Positions 38,801 to 50,809 of a stretch of 64,000 nucleotides of DNA are shown one piece after another; positions within the stretch are counted from its first letter, which is position 1; every line of letters starts with the position of its first letter. Source of the stretch: Paramecium pentaurelia (lineage: Eukaryota > Ciliophora > Oligohymenophorea > Peniculida > Parameciidae); assembly GCA_905183005.1 (NCBI GenBank), contig CAJJDO010000162.1, positions 1 to 64,000 of the forward strand, in the 5' to 3' direction. A program made the position numbers and the translations under genes. The notes under the pieces were generated by a model that saw only the letters and a program-made list of their open reading frames with translations, was not told where the DNA came from and searched no databases.

Positions 38801-41800
38801 TTTTAATCAGAATTAACTGTTACTGAAACTATTGCTTAAAGTATTTATAATAATGAATATTATATGACTCATATAACTAAGAATTTTGCATTTTATTGTG
38901 ATAAAGCACATCATTAAAAATTAATGTTAGATTTCATTTAATATGAATTTTATAAATAACTTTATTATTTCTTTAATAATTTGACATTACAAGGCATTTA
39001 TTCTATATCTTATTAGCCAAATCTAAGTGATATCTATTAATTCATAAATAAGATTGAGAGATACTCATCTCCTAGTATTCTTGATGATTTTGATTAACAA
39101 AGTGATAAATTATTAATTAGAAAACGATTGAGAGTATAAAAAGACAATTATGAAGCTTTGCATAAGAAATTAGAATAAATTCGACTTAAATTTATATTTC
39201 TATAAGCTTATGGAGAAATGTTTAAATAGAATTCTTCTTATGCAATTGAATTATTTAATAAAGCTTTAAGATTCTGTAATAATCCCTTAAGATAATTAAT
39301 TATACATATTAATATTGGTAGAATATAGAAAGATAGAGTATAATGTATTTAATATTTGAGTAAATTGGATTGTCAATATGAATATTATAATTTAAAAATA
39401 CGTAATCTATTGATTAAATTATACCTTGAAAATGAATAATATCATGAAGCAATGAAGAAATGTATTATTATTAAACCTTCAGATTAGTAATGTTTATTTG
39501 AATAATTGGTTCATTAAGAAACATTAACATTACAATCTTAAACTTAATGGTGTTAAGATCATTATTAAAATAATTATGATTATTTAAATTATTGGATTCA
39601 AAAATATAAATAAACATAAAGTAAACATAAAGAATTAGTTTTGATTGGATTATAAAATTTGGAATGTTGTATCAATCTTTTATACTATAATTATAATATA
39701 CATTTTGTTGAAGATTATTTATAAATTCTGTATGAATATAATGATAAAAATCTATTTCTAATTGATTATTTATAATTTAAATTGCTATAAATAATAAATT
39801 TATAATTAGGTATGATTAATTATGGAATGATAACATAATATGATAAGAATTCAGAAGTAGGAGAATAAAGACTTTTAAAGAAATCTTATTTACATTTACC
39901 AAAATCATTTTCAAGATAACATGATTATTTGAGTCAATTATATTTTGAATTAGAATGTAATTTATAAATGGATATGGATTATGAACTTTATTTAGAAATA
40001 AATGAATAATAATTAAGAAATAGATATCATTTTTTAATTGCTAAATAATTATTTACAAAATAGAAATATTCATAAGCAAAAGGTGTATTAGATAATACTA
40101 AATGTAATATAGAAAAATTAATAGATGCATGGTAAATGAAAAATAATAAAATGATTGAATTATAACATGATGTTAAATTTTAATTAAATGATTTATCATG
40201 GAAGAATCTATTTATAACATTTGTATTTGATCTAAATAATTTATATGCATAATTAGTATGTAAATTAGCATTTAAATTAATTGAAATTGCATCTTAAAAG
40301 TATGATTGTAGATAATTATTATAATAATTTAAGATCTTTTTTGTAAAATTATTATTGGAAGAATATAAAGATAAAGAAAGTAATGATTATATTGATAAGA
40401 ATTTTGAAATAAAGTTTTTTATTTTGACTACATTGAATTAATATCTATAAGATTTATCTTTAAATCTACTTTCAGAAATATGTGATATTGAAGATAAAAT
40501 AAAATAGAAAGAATTAATTGATTATAAAGATATTTCAATTCCAGTAGATAAAAGATAAATGGAAAAGAAATCAATTTGTTTAAATGATCTTTTTGTAGTA
40601 TAATCTTAATTATTAGAAGAAAGTGGAGATCCTATTGCAGCTTTGAAATGTTTAGATGTTTAATATGCATTAATTTTATATGATGAGAGATTCAGTAGAT
40701 AAGTATAATAAGTATTTTCTTAAAAAATGGAAAATGATGATCCAAATCTATTGGGAGCAAAATGTAAAGTTGCTATAATGAAATTATTTTTGAATATATT
40801 TTCATGTGGTCCATAATTATTAAAAACAAGAAAAGCAGCTTTAATGTCATGTGTTGATATAGTTACAAGTACTGCTGAATAATCTAAATTAAAAATGAAT
40901 GAATTTCCTACTACTAAAATTATTTGGGATGATCATGCTTTAAATATATTAGATTATGCTAAACCAAAATAATTAGAAGCATTTTAAAAATATAAATTAA
41001 TCTATTATTAATGTGAATGGAAACTATTAGAATATTATGCATTAGTTGGAATGTATAAAGAAGCACATAATTAATTTTAAATGCTATATAATCATTATGT
41101 TAAATTAACTAGTCAAGAAGATTATGCTAGAACATATTTTGAATATGCAATTGGCACCTATTTCTTATTTATTAGATAAACTAATCGTGCATCTCTATTC
41201 TTTGAAAGAGCTGCCAGAAGATATTTAGATTAATAAATCTTTTATGAAGATCTAAAATTACCAGTCTAAAATGTTACTGCATCTTTTCGTGATAAATTTA
41301 CAAATGATAGTCTTATTTTAGATTTACTCAATTAATTCAATCATTATTTTACTTTAAGATCAAGATGCAGAATCTATAAATATTATAGTAGAATGTATGA
41401 AAAAGATACAGATTTACATAGATTATTCTAATCTATTATTAGAATACTAGAAAAGATTCGTAAAACTATGGGCAGAAAAAGTATACTCTATGTTGATGCT
41501 CTTATGATCTATGCTGAATTCATACTTATGCATAGAGAAAGAGGGTATAATGGATTCTAAACATTTAAAATGGCATTCAAAAGTCATTACTTCTTTACAA
41601 GAAGAGAAGCAGAATTCTTTGAACCTTATGTCTACAAATCTCATTTACCCTATAAATTCTATACTCCAGATGATATTGAAGAAAGATTAAGTGAAACACT
41701 TATTACTTAATGGGTTTTTGATTTGTTAGATTAATGTTATAGATTCTATAAAGATTACTTTAATTCAGTAAATGTAAGTGAACATTTTAGTATTGTTTAT

Positions 41801-42490
41801 TGTGATATACTATAATATAGAATAGCATTTATAGCTAATAGATTGTATCAAGCATAAATCATGTTAGATAGATCATTATCTAATCTAGAAAAAGTATATA
41901 TATATTTATTATTTATTTTTTAGTTGTGTCCCACATGTGAACATCCATATGGTGTAATGATTTATGAAGGTTATGCCTTACTCTGTGAAAATCTAGAAAG
42001 AGTATAAGAAGATAATATCAAAATCATTCTAGAATGTCCTACTCATAGTCTATTCAACTCTTTAACTTATGAACAGAGGTATAAGATTACTCTCCAAATT
42101 TATTTGCGTAATGAGTAATTGGGTAAGTATTTTGATGATTACAAAAACAATGGATTCGAAGTGTATTTGTTATAAAAATTATAAAAATTTACAGATAAAA
42201 AATAATAAGAGAGAACTTCTATGAAATAATAAAAATTAACTAGAAAATAAACATTTATTTTAGACTTTGATACTTAAATGCAAATTAAATAGGGAGCTAA
42301 GAGAGAAGCATTAATGAATTAAGATAAAATTACAGATGTCAAACTTAAAGTTGGAAACACTGGCTATTATAGAAAGGCATATAGAATTTGTAAAGTTATA
42401 TTCAAAGAGTACAATGAACTCTACAAAAGAGTAGAAGATAAATTCATTGAACTTAGCAGACAAGAAGAAAGAGATAATAAAATAGACTGA
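32804..42490 (+). CDS. Giant anoctamin (TMEM16-family) protein
   Basis: ATG 32804 to TGA 42488-42490, open throughout in the ciliate code; a 30-nt intron (41895-41924, GTATAT...TTTAG) is probable. About 3,218 residues. Residues about 1-860 are cytosolic. The TMEM16 membrane core spans about 865-1320: it begins YYGEKIALYFTFLGHYTKSLL and includes ESMTDQENHQT, the acidic helix NALEMQTDKIKL and GIWSLLLEFLANF, where family members bind Ca2+. The family comprises Ca2+-activated Cl- channels and lipid scramblases. An acidic Asp run follows near 1372. The remaining 1,850 residues are helical with TPR-like repeats (SYAIELFNKALRF, DPIAALKCLDVQYALIL, LYQAQIMLDRSLSNL, YYRKAYRICKVIFKEY). Typical anoctamins have about 900-1,000 residues, so the C-terminal extension is unusual. 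The next gene starts 7 bp downstream. Confidence 0.88.
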
Positions 42491-42497
42491 TAATTAT

Positions 42498-43748
42498 ATG
42501 TTATATTATAAACCTAAACATCTAAAATCTGTTGTTCCTTCAATTTTCACAACTGAACCTCCAAGTGCAGCAGATTCAATTATTTTGGATTCTCGTATAT
42601 TAAGTGAGGAGAAGCTAAATCTAAATAACAAGTTTGCTTTACTTGATCAATTCAGCCATCGAGCCTTTGATATTAAAGAATATAATCTGACTTAAAGAGA
42701 ATTACCTAGTAGAAAGAAACACTTCATTTAGAATAATAAATTAGATGTTTGGGGAGAAACAACCTTAACTCTCTACAGAAATCAATTCTTATATACATCT
42801 TTAGATATTCATGAAAAATATTCACCTGTTGTCTTATTCATCTATGTAAAAAAAGGTGATCCTAATACCAAAATGAGATTATTTTGTTCTGTGAAATTTT
42901 AATAACCTAATCGTTTCAATGCAGAAATCGAAACATATGGTCGTGTCCTCAAATATCACTCTAGAGAAGGCACAACTTTTTTTGATCCTACACTTTATGT
43001 TGCTATATTGGCACATAATGATGTTGTAATTACTATAAAAAATGAATTTGCTAAACCTCCATTACCTAGAAAAATGCCTTAAATAAAAAAAAAGGATGAA
43101 TTATGTTCAGATATTGAAGAGTTAGCTGATTTAATAATTCGAAAAAGAAAATTGAGATAGAAATCTCTAAATTTTATCAATCTTAATAAATCATTACCTA
43201 GAAAATAAAGAATTGAATCTCCTTGTAATACTGAGAGATTAAAAGAAATAAAATTTAAATAAACAATCATATAAAAGGAATAATGCTTAAAAAGAATTGC
43301 TTAAATTGCATTACATGATGTTGCCAAAGAAATCAAATAAAAATAGATGAATATTCAACTTAAGTATTATATTTATTAATATAGATAAATGCATAAAGAA
43401 TGGATTTGTAAGAAATGGATTTAGATTGTTATTTTAGTTAATTAAATAGTACCATCAATTAGTAATTATATTAAAGTACAAAAACGTATATCAGAAAAGA
43501 ACATGAGGAAATAAATATTAACAATGTAATTCATCAACAAAATAAAAAATAACATTTTACATTTAGGACCAAAAATAAAATTAAGAACCTTATTACTTTG
43601 TAAAATGAGTATGTAGAATTGCATAAATAGTCAAAAAGATAAAGTTAAATAGAAGAGTTATAATATAATAATAGAAATTCTAAGATAAAATATTAGAAGT
43701 TATAATACAGTCACAAAAGGCTTACATACAGTTAATCTAAGTAATTGA
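42498..43748 (+). CDS. Unknown protein, basic C-terminal half; 3' end uncertain
   Basis: ATG 42498, only 7 bp after the anoctamin stop, to the first in-frame TGA at 43746-43748 (416 residues). The N-terminal 200 residues look globular and beta-rich (WGETTLTLYRNQFLYTSLDI, MRLFCSVKF, FFDPTLYVAILAHNDVVITI). The rest is Lys/Arg/Gln-rich helix with IQ-like basic repeats. From about 43650 all three frames look coding: a 31-nt intron at about 43636-43666 would lead into KILEVIIQSQKAYIQL, and other splices lead to a stop at 43974-43976, so the real protein may be 30-90 residues longer. No family is recognised. It could be an extra 3' part of the anoctamin gene if an unrecognised intron joins them. 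Confidence 0.6.
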
Positions 43749-44019
43749 TGATTTGGATTTAGTTAAAAAATGTATAAACATGCTTGTTAGACATAAGAAC
43801 AAAAGATTGGAATTCATGTAATAGATGAAGATAGCCATATCTCATTAATGTAAATAGATCTATGGGGATATTATGAAGATGAAATAATAATCAATCTAAC
43901 AACTACCTCTATAATAATAGTAGTAGTAAGAAAAGAATAAAAATAAAAGAGATCCACTTCATTATTTAATTCATGATTAGTATAGAATTTATTATTATCA
44001 TTTTAATAGATAATTTATA

Positions 44020-44244
44020 ATGTTTATATATAAGAAATTATTTACTAATGTGTTACAGAAATGGAATTAAGATTTTGATGCTTTTCGAAAAGTATATCAT
44101 GAAAGTTAGAAAAAAGGATTGGCTTTATTATTGAGACCATTACCCTTAGAAATACCATAGGAAGAGATTATTAATAACTATATTGTAGAGGAATTGGATC
44201 GTAGAGGATTGATAAATTATTAATATTATCCGTTAAATTAATGA
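44020..44244 (+). CDS. Small protein, possibly mitochondrial
   Basis: ATG 44020 to TGA 44242-44244, 74 residues, no intron. The N-terminus (MFIYKKLFTNVLQKWNQDFD) is amphipathic with basic and hydrophobic residues, which would suit a mitochondrial presequence. It is followed by LLRPLPLEIPQEEIINN and VEELDRRGLINY. No family is recognised. Its stop overlaps the start codon of the next gene (ATGA). A 20-nt intron (GTAGAG...CGTAG) would instead fuse it in frame to that gene, so it could be the N-terminus of the DUF4485-like protein. Confidence 0.5.
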
Positions 44245-44804
44245 ATTCTCCAAGAGCAGAAACTCTTGATTAAGAATTAAGTAATACTATCAACAAGATC
44301 TATAGTAATTGTTAGAAGATTAATGATAAACATCTTAAAATAAGAATATTGTAATGGTTAGATAAAGTGAGAACACCAACTCACAATTTTATTTGGAAAT
44401 AGAATTCTTTATTTTATGCACGTGTTTTATTAGAAATGACTATAAATTAATAATTAGATAAACCTTTTAGAGGAGTACCTCCAGATGGGCCATTACCTAG
44501 ATTGGATAAATTTGATATTGTAATTGATTTTTTATTTAATAGAAAGTCTTAATAAGTTTTGTAAAAACTAAAACAGGTTCAGTAACCCTAATCTTCTAGA
44601 AAACCTTTGGGGATTATTTTGAATAGAAATTTAACTCCAAAATTAAAGACTGAACCTAATTTATATAAAAGCAATAAATTTCATAATAGTCAGAAATCTT
44701 AAAATTGGGATCAAATTAAGGAGACATTAGAAGGGGCTAATAAAAATATGCAAGAATTTAAACAATTTTTAGAAAATTTATAAACTTAATAAATATTTCT
44801 TTGA
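44241..44804 (+). CDS. DUF4485-domain-like protein
   Basis: ATG 44241 to TGA 44802-44804, 187 residues, no intron. Residues about 5-90 match the helical DUF4485 module known from the N-terminus of CEP112-type centrosomal proteins: a segment LDQELSNTINKIYSNCQKI, then KIRILQWLDKV, FYARVLLEMTINQQLDKPF and the hallmark PPDGPLPRL. The C-terminal 90 residues are Gln/Lys-rich and end in a short helix. A basal-body or ciliary role is an extrapolation from CEP112. The ATG overlaps the stop of the preceding small ORF, and the following gene starts 7 bp after its stop. Confidence 0.8.
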
Positions 44805-44811
44805 ATTATTA

Positions 44812-46320
44812 ATGTTATTTATTATTTTATAAATCCTATTGAGTTAAGCATAACAAAACTAAACTAATTTTCTTTACCTTTTCAACTAATCTGCACTCGA
44901 AATTCAAGTAACATTACATTCACACTTAAATCAACCATTTATTTTAGCATCATCTAATAAAAAATTTGAAAATATATATTATGTAGAAGGATAGGATTAA
45001 ATATAGTCTATAAATTATGATCATGAATCATTCATTACAAATAATGATATTCATGTCATATTCACTGAGTCTGTTATGGATTTGTACATATATGCTGGGT
45101 ACTTAAATCAATCATTTAATCAATATTCCAATTTCTCAATCACAATCAAAAATCAATCTGGAGAATGCTCTTCCTTTTGTATTCAACAAGGTAATACATG
45201 TAATTCAATTAACAAGTAGTGTTTATGCAAGTCTGGCTATTTTGGAAAGTTTTGTTAACTTTAAAGAAACATAGCAAATTTATAAATCTAATATGATATT
45301 ATCATTAAACCTCTATAATGGATATACATTGGTTTTGAAACCAAATAATTGAATTTTAATGATACTTTAAAATTGAGAATACGTGATCAATCATCTGAAA
45401 TGTTAATGGGATTGGGAATGTAAGGAATTTAAAATCATGAAGTTCCTAATGTTCATTATGATGCTTATATGATTCCAAAGAAAGTTCAGTCATAGATATA
45501 TCAATTAAAGGGTGATTTAATCTATTATCAATAGATGTGTATGAATTGTTCATTTTTAACTATTGGATTTTACAATTAACATTCATATCCAATATTATTT
45601 TATTTTGAATTGTTTGATAAAGAATAAATAATAGATGATGATCCCTATCATTTTTAAATTATATTATAATCTATTTTCCTCACTTGTTTTATATTGATCA
45701 CTTATCTCATATTTCGAAAAATTAGATAAAAATAACAAAGACAATAAGTAAGATTAATGCAAATTGAATCTAGAGGAAATAGAAGGAGAAGAAGAATATA
45801 ATAATAATAAAGTGATGATATATAAAAAGGATTTAATTTAGATTTTATCTAAACATATTTCCCTTAATTTTATTACTTGGATCTAATAGATAAATATCCA
45901 TAATTAAGTGAATTTGTTGAATGTGTAGTATGTTTAGAATCTATGGCTCCTCCATAATAAGGTAAATTAACAGAAAGAGATCACATAGATCATTGTTCAT
46001 TAACTCCATGTTATCATCTATTTCATTAGCATTGTCTATTCAAATGGTTATAGACATAGAAATGTTGTCCTTTATGTCGAAAAGAATTTATAGAGTAAAA
46101 TATAACAAGTAAACCATGGATTAGTTTCAATAATGATATAAGTTTAAGAGAAACTAGTAGAGCTAATCCATTTGTTTAGAGAATGAAAACAAGAAGTGAA
46201 AATACATAATAATCTGATATTCCTTTGATGGTAGATACTGAAAATGTAGAAACATAACCTAATAAAGATATTGCTATGAATATTGCCTAAAAGAGTGCAA
46301 GAGATTTGATTATAAGGTGA
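44812..46320 (+). CDS. Secretory-pathway RING-H2 E3 ubiquitin ligase
   Basis: ATG 44812 to TGA 46318-46320, 502 residues without intron. The start is supported by a clear signal peptide (MLFIILQILLSQA). A lumenal domain follows with an EGF-like cysteine cluster near residue 130 (CIQQGNTCNS, CLCKSGYFGKFC). A transmembrane helix near 285-305 (SIFLTCFILITYLIF) is followed by a stretch of arginines, as expected for the cytosolic side. The RING-H2 finger at about 375-430 reads CVVCLES ... TPCYHLFHQHCLFKWL ... CCPLC. The layout (signal, lumenal domain, one membrane helix, RING-H2) is that of PA-TM-RING/GRAIL-like or Hrd1-like membrane ligases, acting on membrane or endosomal proteins. Begins 7 bp after the preceding stop. 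Confidence 0.92.
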
Positions 46321-46457
46321 TTTTATATTATAATTTCTTATAATATTTTTATATAATGTAAATTAACTATAACAGTATTTTTTGGAACTTCATATCTTAA
46401 CAAATTTGAAATCATTTAAAATTGTTGAAAGATATATTTTAATAAATTCCATAAATT

Positions 46458-48587
46458 ATGATTAAATCATCCAAATTTGATCGTAATTCACATAAATAAA
46501 GTGTAGATACTTTAATTTCAAAGAGAATTAATTAAAAATATGAATAACAAACAGATGAGAGTTTATTAGAGATTCATATAATTAAGTCTAAAATGGAATA
46601 GATGGCTAAGAATTTGATTAATAAGTTTGAAAAATTTAATAATCCTATAAAAATTGGGATATTAAAGGGATAGGATTATCATATTCTAATTTAAATTATT
46701 TCACCTCAATTTGACTTACTTAATATATTTAATGAATTGATTATTAAGCAATAATTATAACAGTCTTCATCATTTAATTAATGGGAACATGTTAATAATG
46801 CAAATCGCATATTGAAATAAGCAATCTCACAATCATTGACTAACTTAGCAATGATTTTATAGTAGTGTAAGATGATTATTAGCATCCTTTATATGGTTAA
46901 GTGAATTTACTTGAATATAAGGAACCTAAAAAATTTGATTTTAAATTAGTACATAAAATTATTACATTTGTAGAGAGAGAAGACTTTCAATAAGCATTAC
47001 AATATTATGAAGCAAAATTTCATGGGTTCAATCATCCTAACCTTTTAATAATACATGGTATCTCATTTTAATCTTATTTTAGCAATGTAATATAGATAAA
47101 TAGATCAATTCTTTAACACCTAATACAAATTGTCACTCTTTTTAGATTACTATGAAACCACACTTGCTTAAGAATTACTTTATAGAAAGAAAATATATTT
47201 TGAAGAAGGTGAAATATTATTCTTTCTTGATTCACTAATTGGTAGTTAAGCATTTCTCTAATCTAAAGGGCATGCATTACAATCATTAAAATTTGATAAA
47301 ATCTATCTCTCTAATCTACTTAATGGAGCCATTGCATTAAAAGTCTAAAATCCATTATTTGATTCAAATGATTAGGAGATGGAATTCTAGAACTTATTTG
47401 ATAAAATCTTAAAAGGTGAGTAAATCAAATTACAAGAATACACATACTTGAGTCCAGAATAATGGCAAATGATTCATAATAAAAAGTTGGAATCTTATGA
47501 TGTATTTAAAAGCAATGTATTTGTTCTTGGTTTAGTAAAATATAATAAAATTAATTAGATGACCTTGGAATTATGTTCTGTTCGTTAAAGCATAAACTTA
47601 TATAAAGATTATATGATAGATTAGAATCTTTTAAATGAATAAATAAAAAAAATATAAGATCGATATGGAGAAGCATTGCCTTTACTATTGGAGGCTATGT
47701 TACATTATGATCCTAAAGTGAGATGTGACTTTTTATAGCTAGATGATCTACTTAATTTATCATAATTATTAAATGGTAAAAGATTATTTCAAATTTGGAC
47801 AAATGAAGATTTCTAATATAGTTTTGTTGAAAAGAAAGTATATCTAATTTATTATTAGGTTCATTTTACTACTAAATAACATTCACTTGTTCATCCTGAA
47901 GTTTAATCTCAATTGTCTAATTAATCTCTATTTCAAAAAGGTTCACACTTATCACTTAGATAAGTTTTATCAAAGAATTCAAAAGAATCTAAAGCATCAA
48001 GTGTATATTTATTATCTCATTATTAAAGTCAATTATATAAAAGAGAGAATCATATTCACCTTAAATGTAAAAAAAGAATTTATTTAAAAAATTTGAAACA
48101 GAATAAGCTTCTAAAGGAGGAAGTAAGAAACTCATTACTTAAGATGGATATGGAGTTGAATCATTATCCAATGGTTTAACATATGAAGGTTTATTTTAGG
48201 GTGGCAAAAAATAAGGTTTGGGTAAGTTGATTAATGATGATAATGAGATTATTTATGAAGGATACTTTTATGATAATCAGTAAATTTTATATAAAATATC
48301 AGATAAGATTTCATCGTACAGGAGTACTTAAAAATTAAAATCCATAATAATTATCAACGCCATTCAATTATAAAGATTTTAATTAGTTAGGAAATATGTG
48401 GATAAAATATGATGGAGATTTCAAATAAGGTAAATAGGATGGATATGGTTAATTGACATTATCTAATTAAGAAATCTATACTGGACTTTTTAAAAATGGA
48501 TTAGTTAATGGATCTGGAGTATTCATAACTTAAAATGGTACAAAAATAATAGGAAAATGGATTAATAATATCTTTTAAGAAGAATGA
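46458..48587 (+). CDS. Pseudokinase with C-terminal MORN repeats (one frameshift)
   Basis: ATG 46458 to TGA 48585-48587; introns 47058-47082, 47838-47858, 48003-48028 and 48280-48307, the last two with AAG acceptors. The sum of exons is 2,030 nt, one short of a multiple of three: near 46875 the frame breaks where TGTAAGATGAT should probably read TGTAAAGATGAT. Residues about 140-400 follow a protein-kinase fold (FNHPNLLIIHGM, YKLSLFLDYYE, LQSKGHALQSLKFDKIYLS, YLSPEQWQ). The catalytic HRD Asp, the loop Lys and DFG are all missing, so it is a pseudokinase. The C-terminus has MORN-type repeats (GYGVESLSNGLTYEGLF, YDGDFKQGKQDGYGQL, YTGLFKNGLVNGSG) that commonly bind membranes or scaffolds. Confidence 0.82.
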
Positions 48588-48827
48588 GTATAAAAAGTAT
48601 ATAATGGTCATTACTATTAATTAATTATAATTTAATAATATTCATTATAATTAAACTATTTAATTAGACCCTCCATAATACCTGTTATTATATATATATT
48701 AATTATTTTTATGATAATTATAATATTTGTTATTTTAAAGAATGATTTTTTTAGTTATTGAATATATAATCAATGTTAAGAAAAATAATTTAAAATTTTA
48801 TTTAAATTCTTTATATCATATACTAAG

Positions 48828-50809
48828 TCATTCAAATAATTATACGAAGTTTTTCCATTCTGACAACTCATTTGAACTTAATTAGTATTTTAATCTAATT
48901 TATTGTGAATCTAGATTATTTTTAAAATCAATAAAAAGTCTAAAAAATTAATTTAGATTTGAATCTTTAGAAAATTTAAGAGCCAAAATTGATAATTCCT
49001 ATAAAGAAGTATATTATCTAAGAGTCAAATTAATAGATGGATCATTAGCCAATAAATATTTTGAAATTGTTTTAAAAACTTTTTGGTTCTCTTTTATATA
49101 TTTTATTAAATATTAATTATTTATGGATTTTAAAATTGATTCATCATGTTAAGTTAATTATAATTAATTAAGGTTGAAATTAATATCCTTCTTTTTAATC
49201 CTATCCTAAAAATAATCAATAACATTTTAAAGAAACTATTTAACCTAATCATTTGATATATAATCTTAAATTTGAGAAACCTCACTAATAATGCTTTATG
49301 TTTCATTTCCATATTTTAAATCACTTAAAATACCTTCAAATTCTACGTTTTTTTCAATAGATTCAACAATCAAAGAAATCAATTCAGATGAAGTTAAAAT
49401 AGTTTATTTTTTTTTTTAAAGATTTAATAATTAATTTTCTAATTCACATACACATTTGTATTGATATTCATTAACTAATTTTTATTTAATTAATTTTTTA
49501 TTATTCTCTTGTAGAATTAATTTCAATTTATTTAATGTGTTAATTCCAAATTTAGATTAAAAACTCTCTTTGAATTTATTTAATATATATATGATTTATT
49601 AGAAGATTTTATTAATTGCAATAGTAATCTCTTAATTAATTGATGATGATTTATTCATTTCAGAAATGCTCTACTATATTTCTAATAATAATTAGTCTAC
49701 AATTTAATAATTATTGTCAAAACCTCCTTGTTCATGAGGAAGAATTTATTGAAAAAGTAGGATTATTTTTTAATTCAATGATTATATCAATTCTTCTAAT
49801 TATTATAGCTTTTAATTTTCAATTTAAAATTATTAATTAAATTTAGAACTTTGTAATAGTTCTTAAATCTTAGATTTATCTAATTTAACCCATTTTTATT
49901 ATGTTAAAATTTTATTAGATTAAATTTAAAATTATGTGTTAAAATTACCTTTGATTATCTATTACATATCTAATTTGACAAATAATTTCACATATTCAGT
50001 TGAAAGTAATTGCATAAAGTTACTAAAGCTTAATTTCAAAACTGTATGATGGATTGATTTTAATTTATTTTTTGCCTATTAAAAATCCCCAATTAATCCT
50101 TCACTCTCTATATTGATATAAAGTGCGAGTATATATGGAATTATGGGTTCTACACTTTCTAATTTAGGAAATCTTAATTCGAGTTTTTTGATCATAGTTG
50201 ATTTTCTATAGCTAAATAAAATAACAGTAAAATTTACTCAATTTTTTCTAGAATTACTGATTTTTTTGTGGGGATTTGATTAATGCTTAAAGATCTTCTC
50301 AAAAGAGATGATTCTTTGAGACTACACTTTCTTTAAATAAATTGGTTTTGGATTTGTTCATCTGAAGAAAACAAGTCTTAAAGCAACTCATTAGAATAAA
50401 TATTGCATTATTCTAAATCAATCTAATTTAACTAATAGGGTATATTAAATTAGGCTAGATTTTTATCTATGTAATAGTTTAATGTTTATTGGATTTGTCT
50501 GTTGATGATTGACTTTTAAACTTCAAGTACAATTTTAATGGATTCACTTTTGGCTCCCTAAACTGATTGTTGAGTTGTAACTGTGGTTTCAGATTGTTAT
50601 TTAATTTCTAGATGCATCAAGTTTGAATGGTTAAAATTAGTAAACAATTTATTTAAGCCTATATTAACAAGTTATGGTTGTGATCCTTGTAAATATTCAA
50701 TTAAGCAATCGATTTCTTAAGCACATCCTATAATCGATTCTAAGTCCTTGTATATCTTTGTAGATAGTTCATTCTAATCATCAAAGATTTATGATGTTTA
50801 CAAACTCAT
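48828..50809 (-). CDS. Coiled-coil protein of unknown function
   Basis: ATG 50809 to TGA 48828-48830 with one 26-nt intron (50212-50237); the spliced length of 1,956 nt gives 651 residues. The protein is almost entirely alpha-helical with long Gln/Lys/Glu/Leu-rich stretches (LQQLEELIQSLNQKII, KLKLILQENNKKLIKQ), consistent with an extended coiled coil. The N-terminal 200 residues include a Ser-rich part (KCSLKESSLLRRSLSI) that could be phosphorylated. I recognise no family. Convergent with the pseudokinase-MORN gene, 240 bp apart. Confidence 0.75.

Noticed and set aside
49640..49840. Plus-strand hydrophobic ORF of 66 codons
   Set aside because: Antisense to the coiled-coil gene at 48828-50809; reads only because the real gene is rich in TAA/AAT codons.
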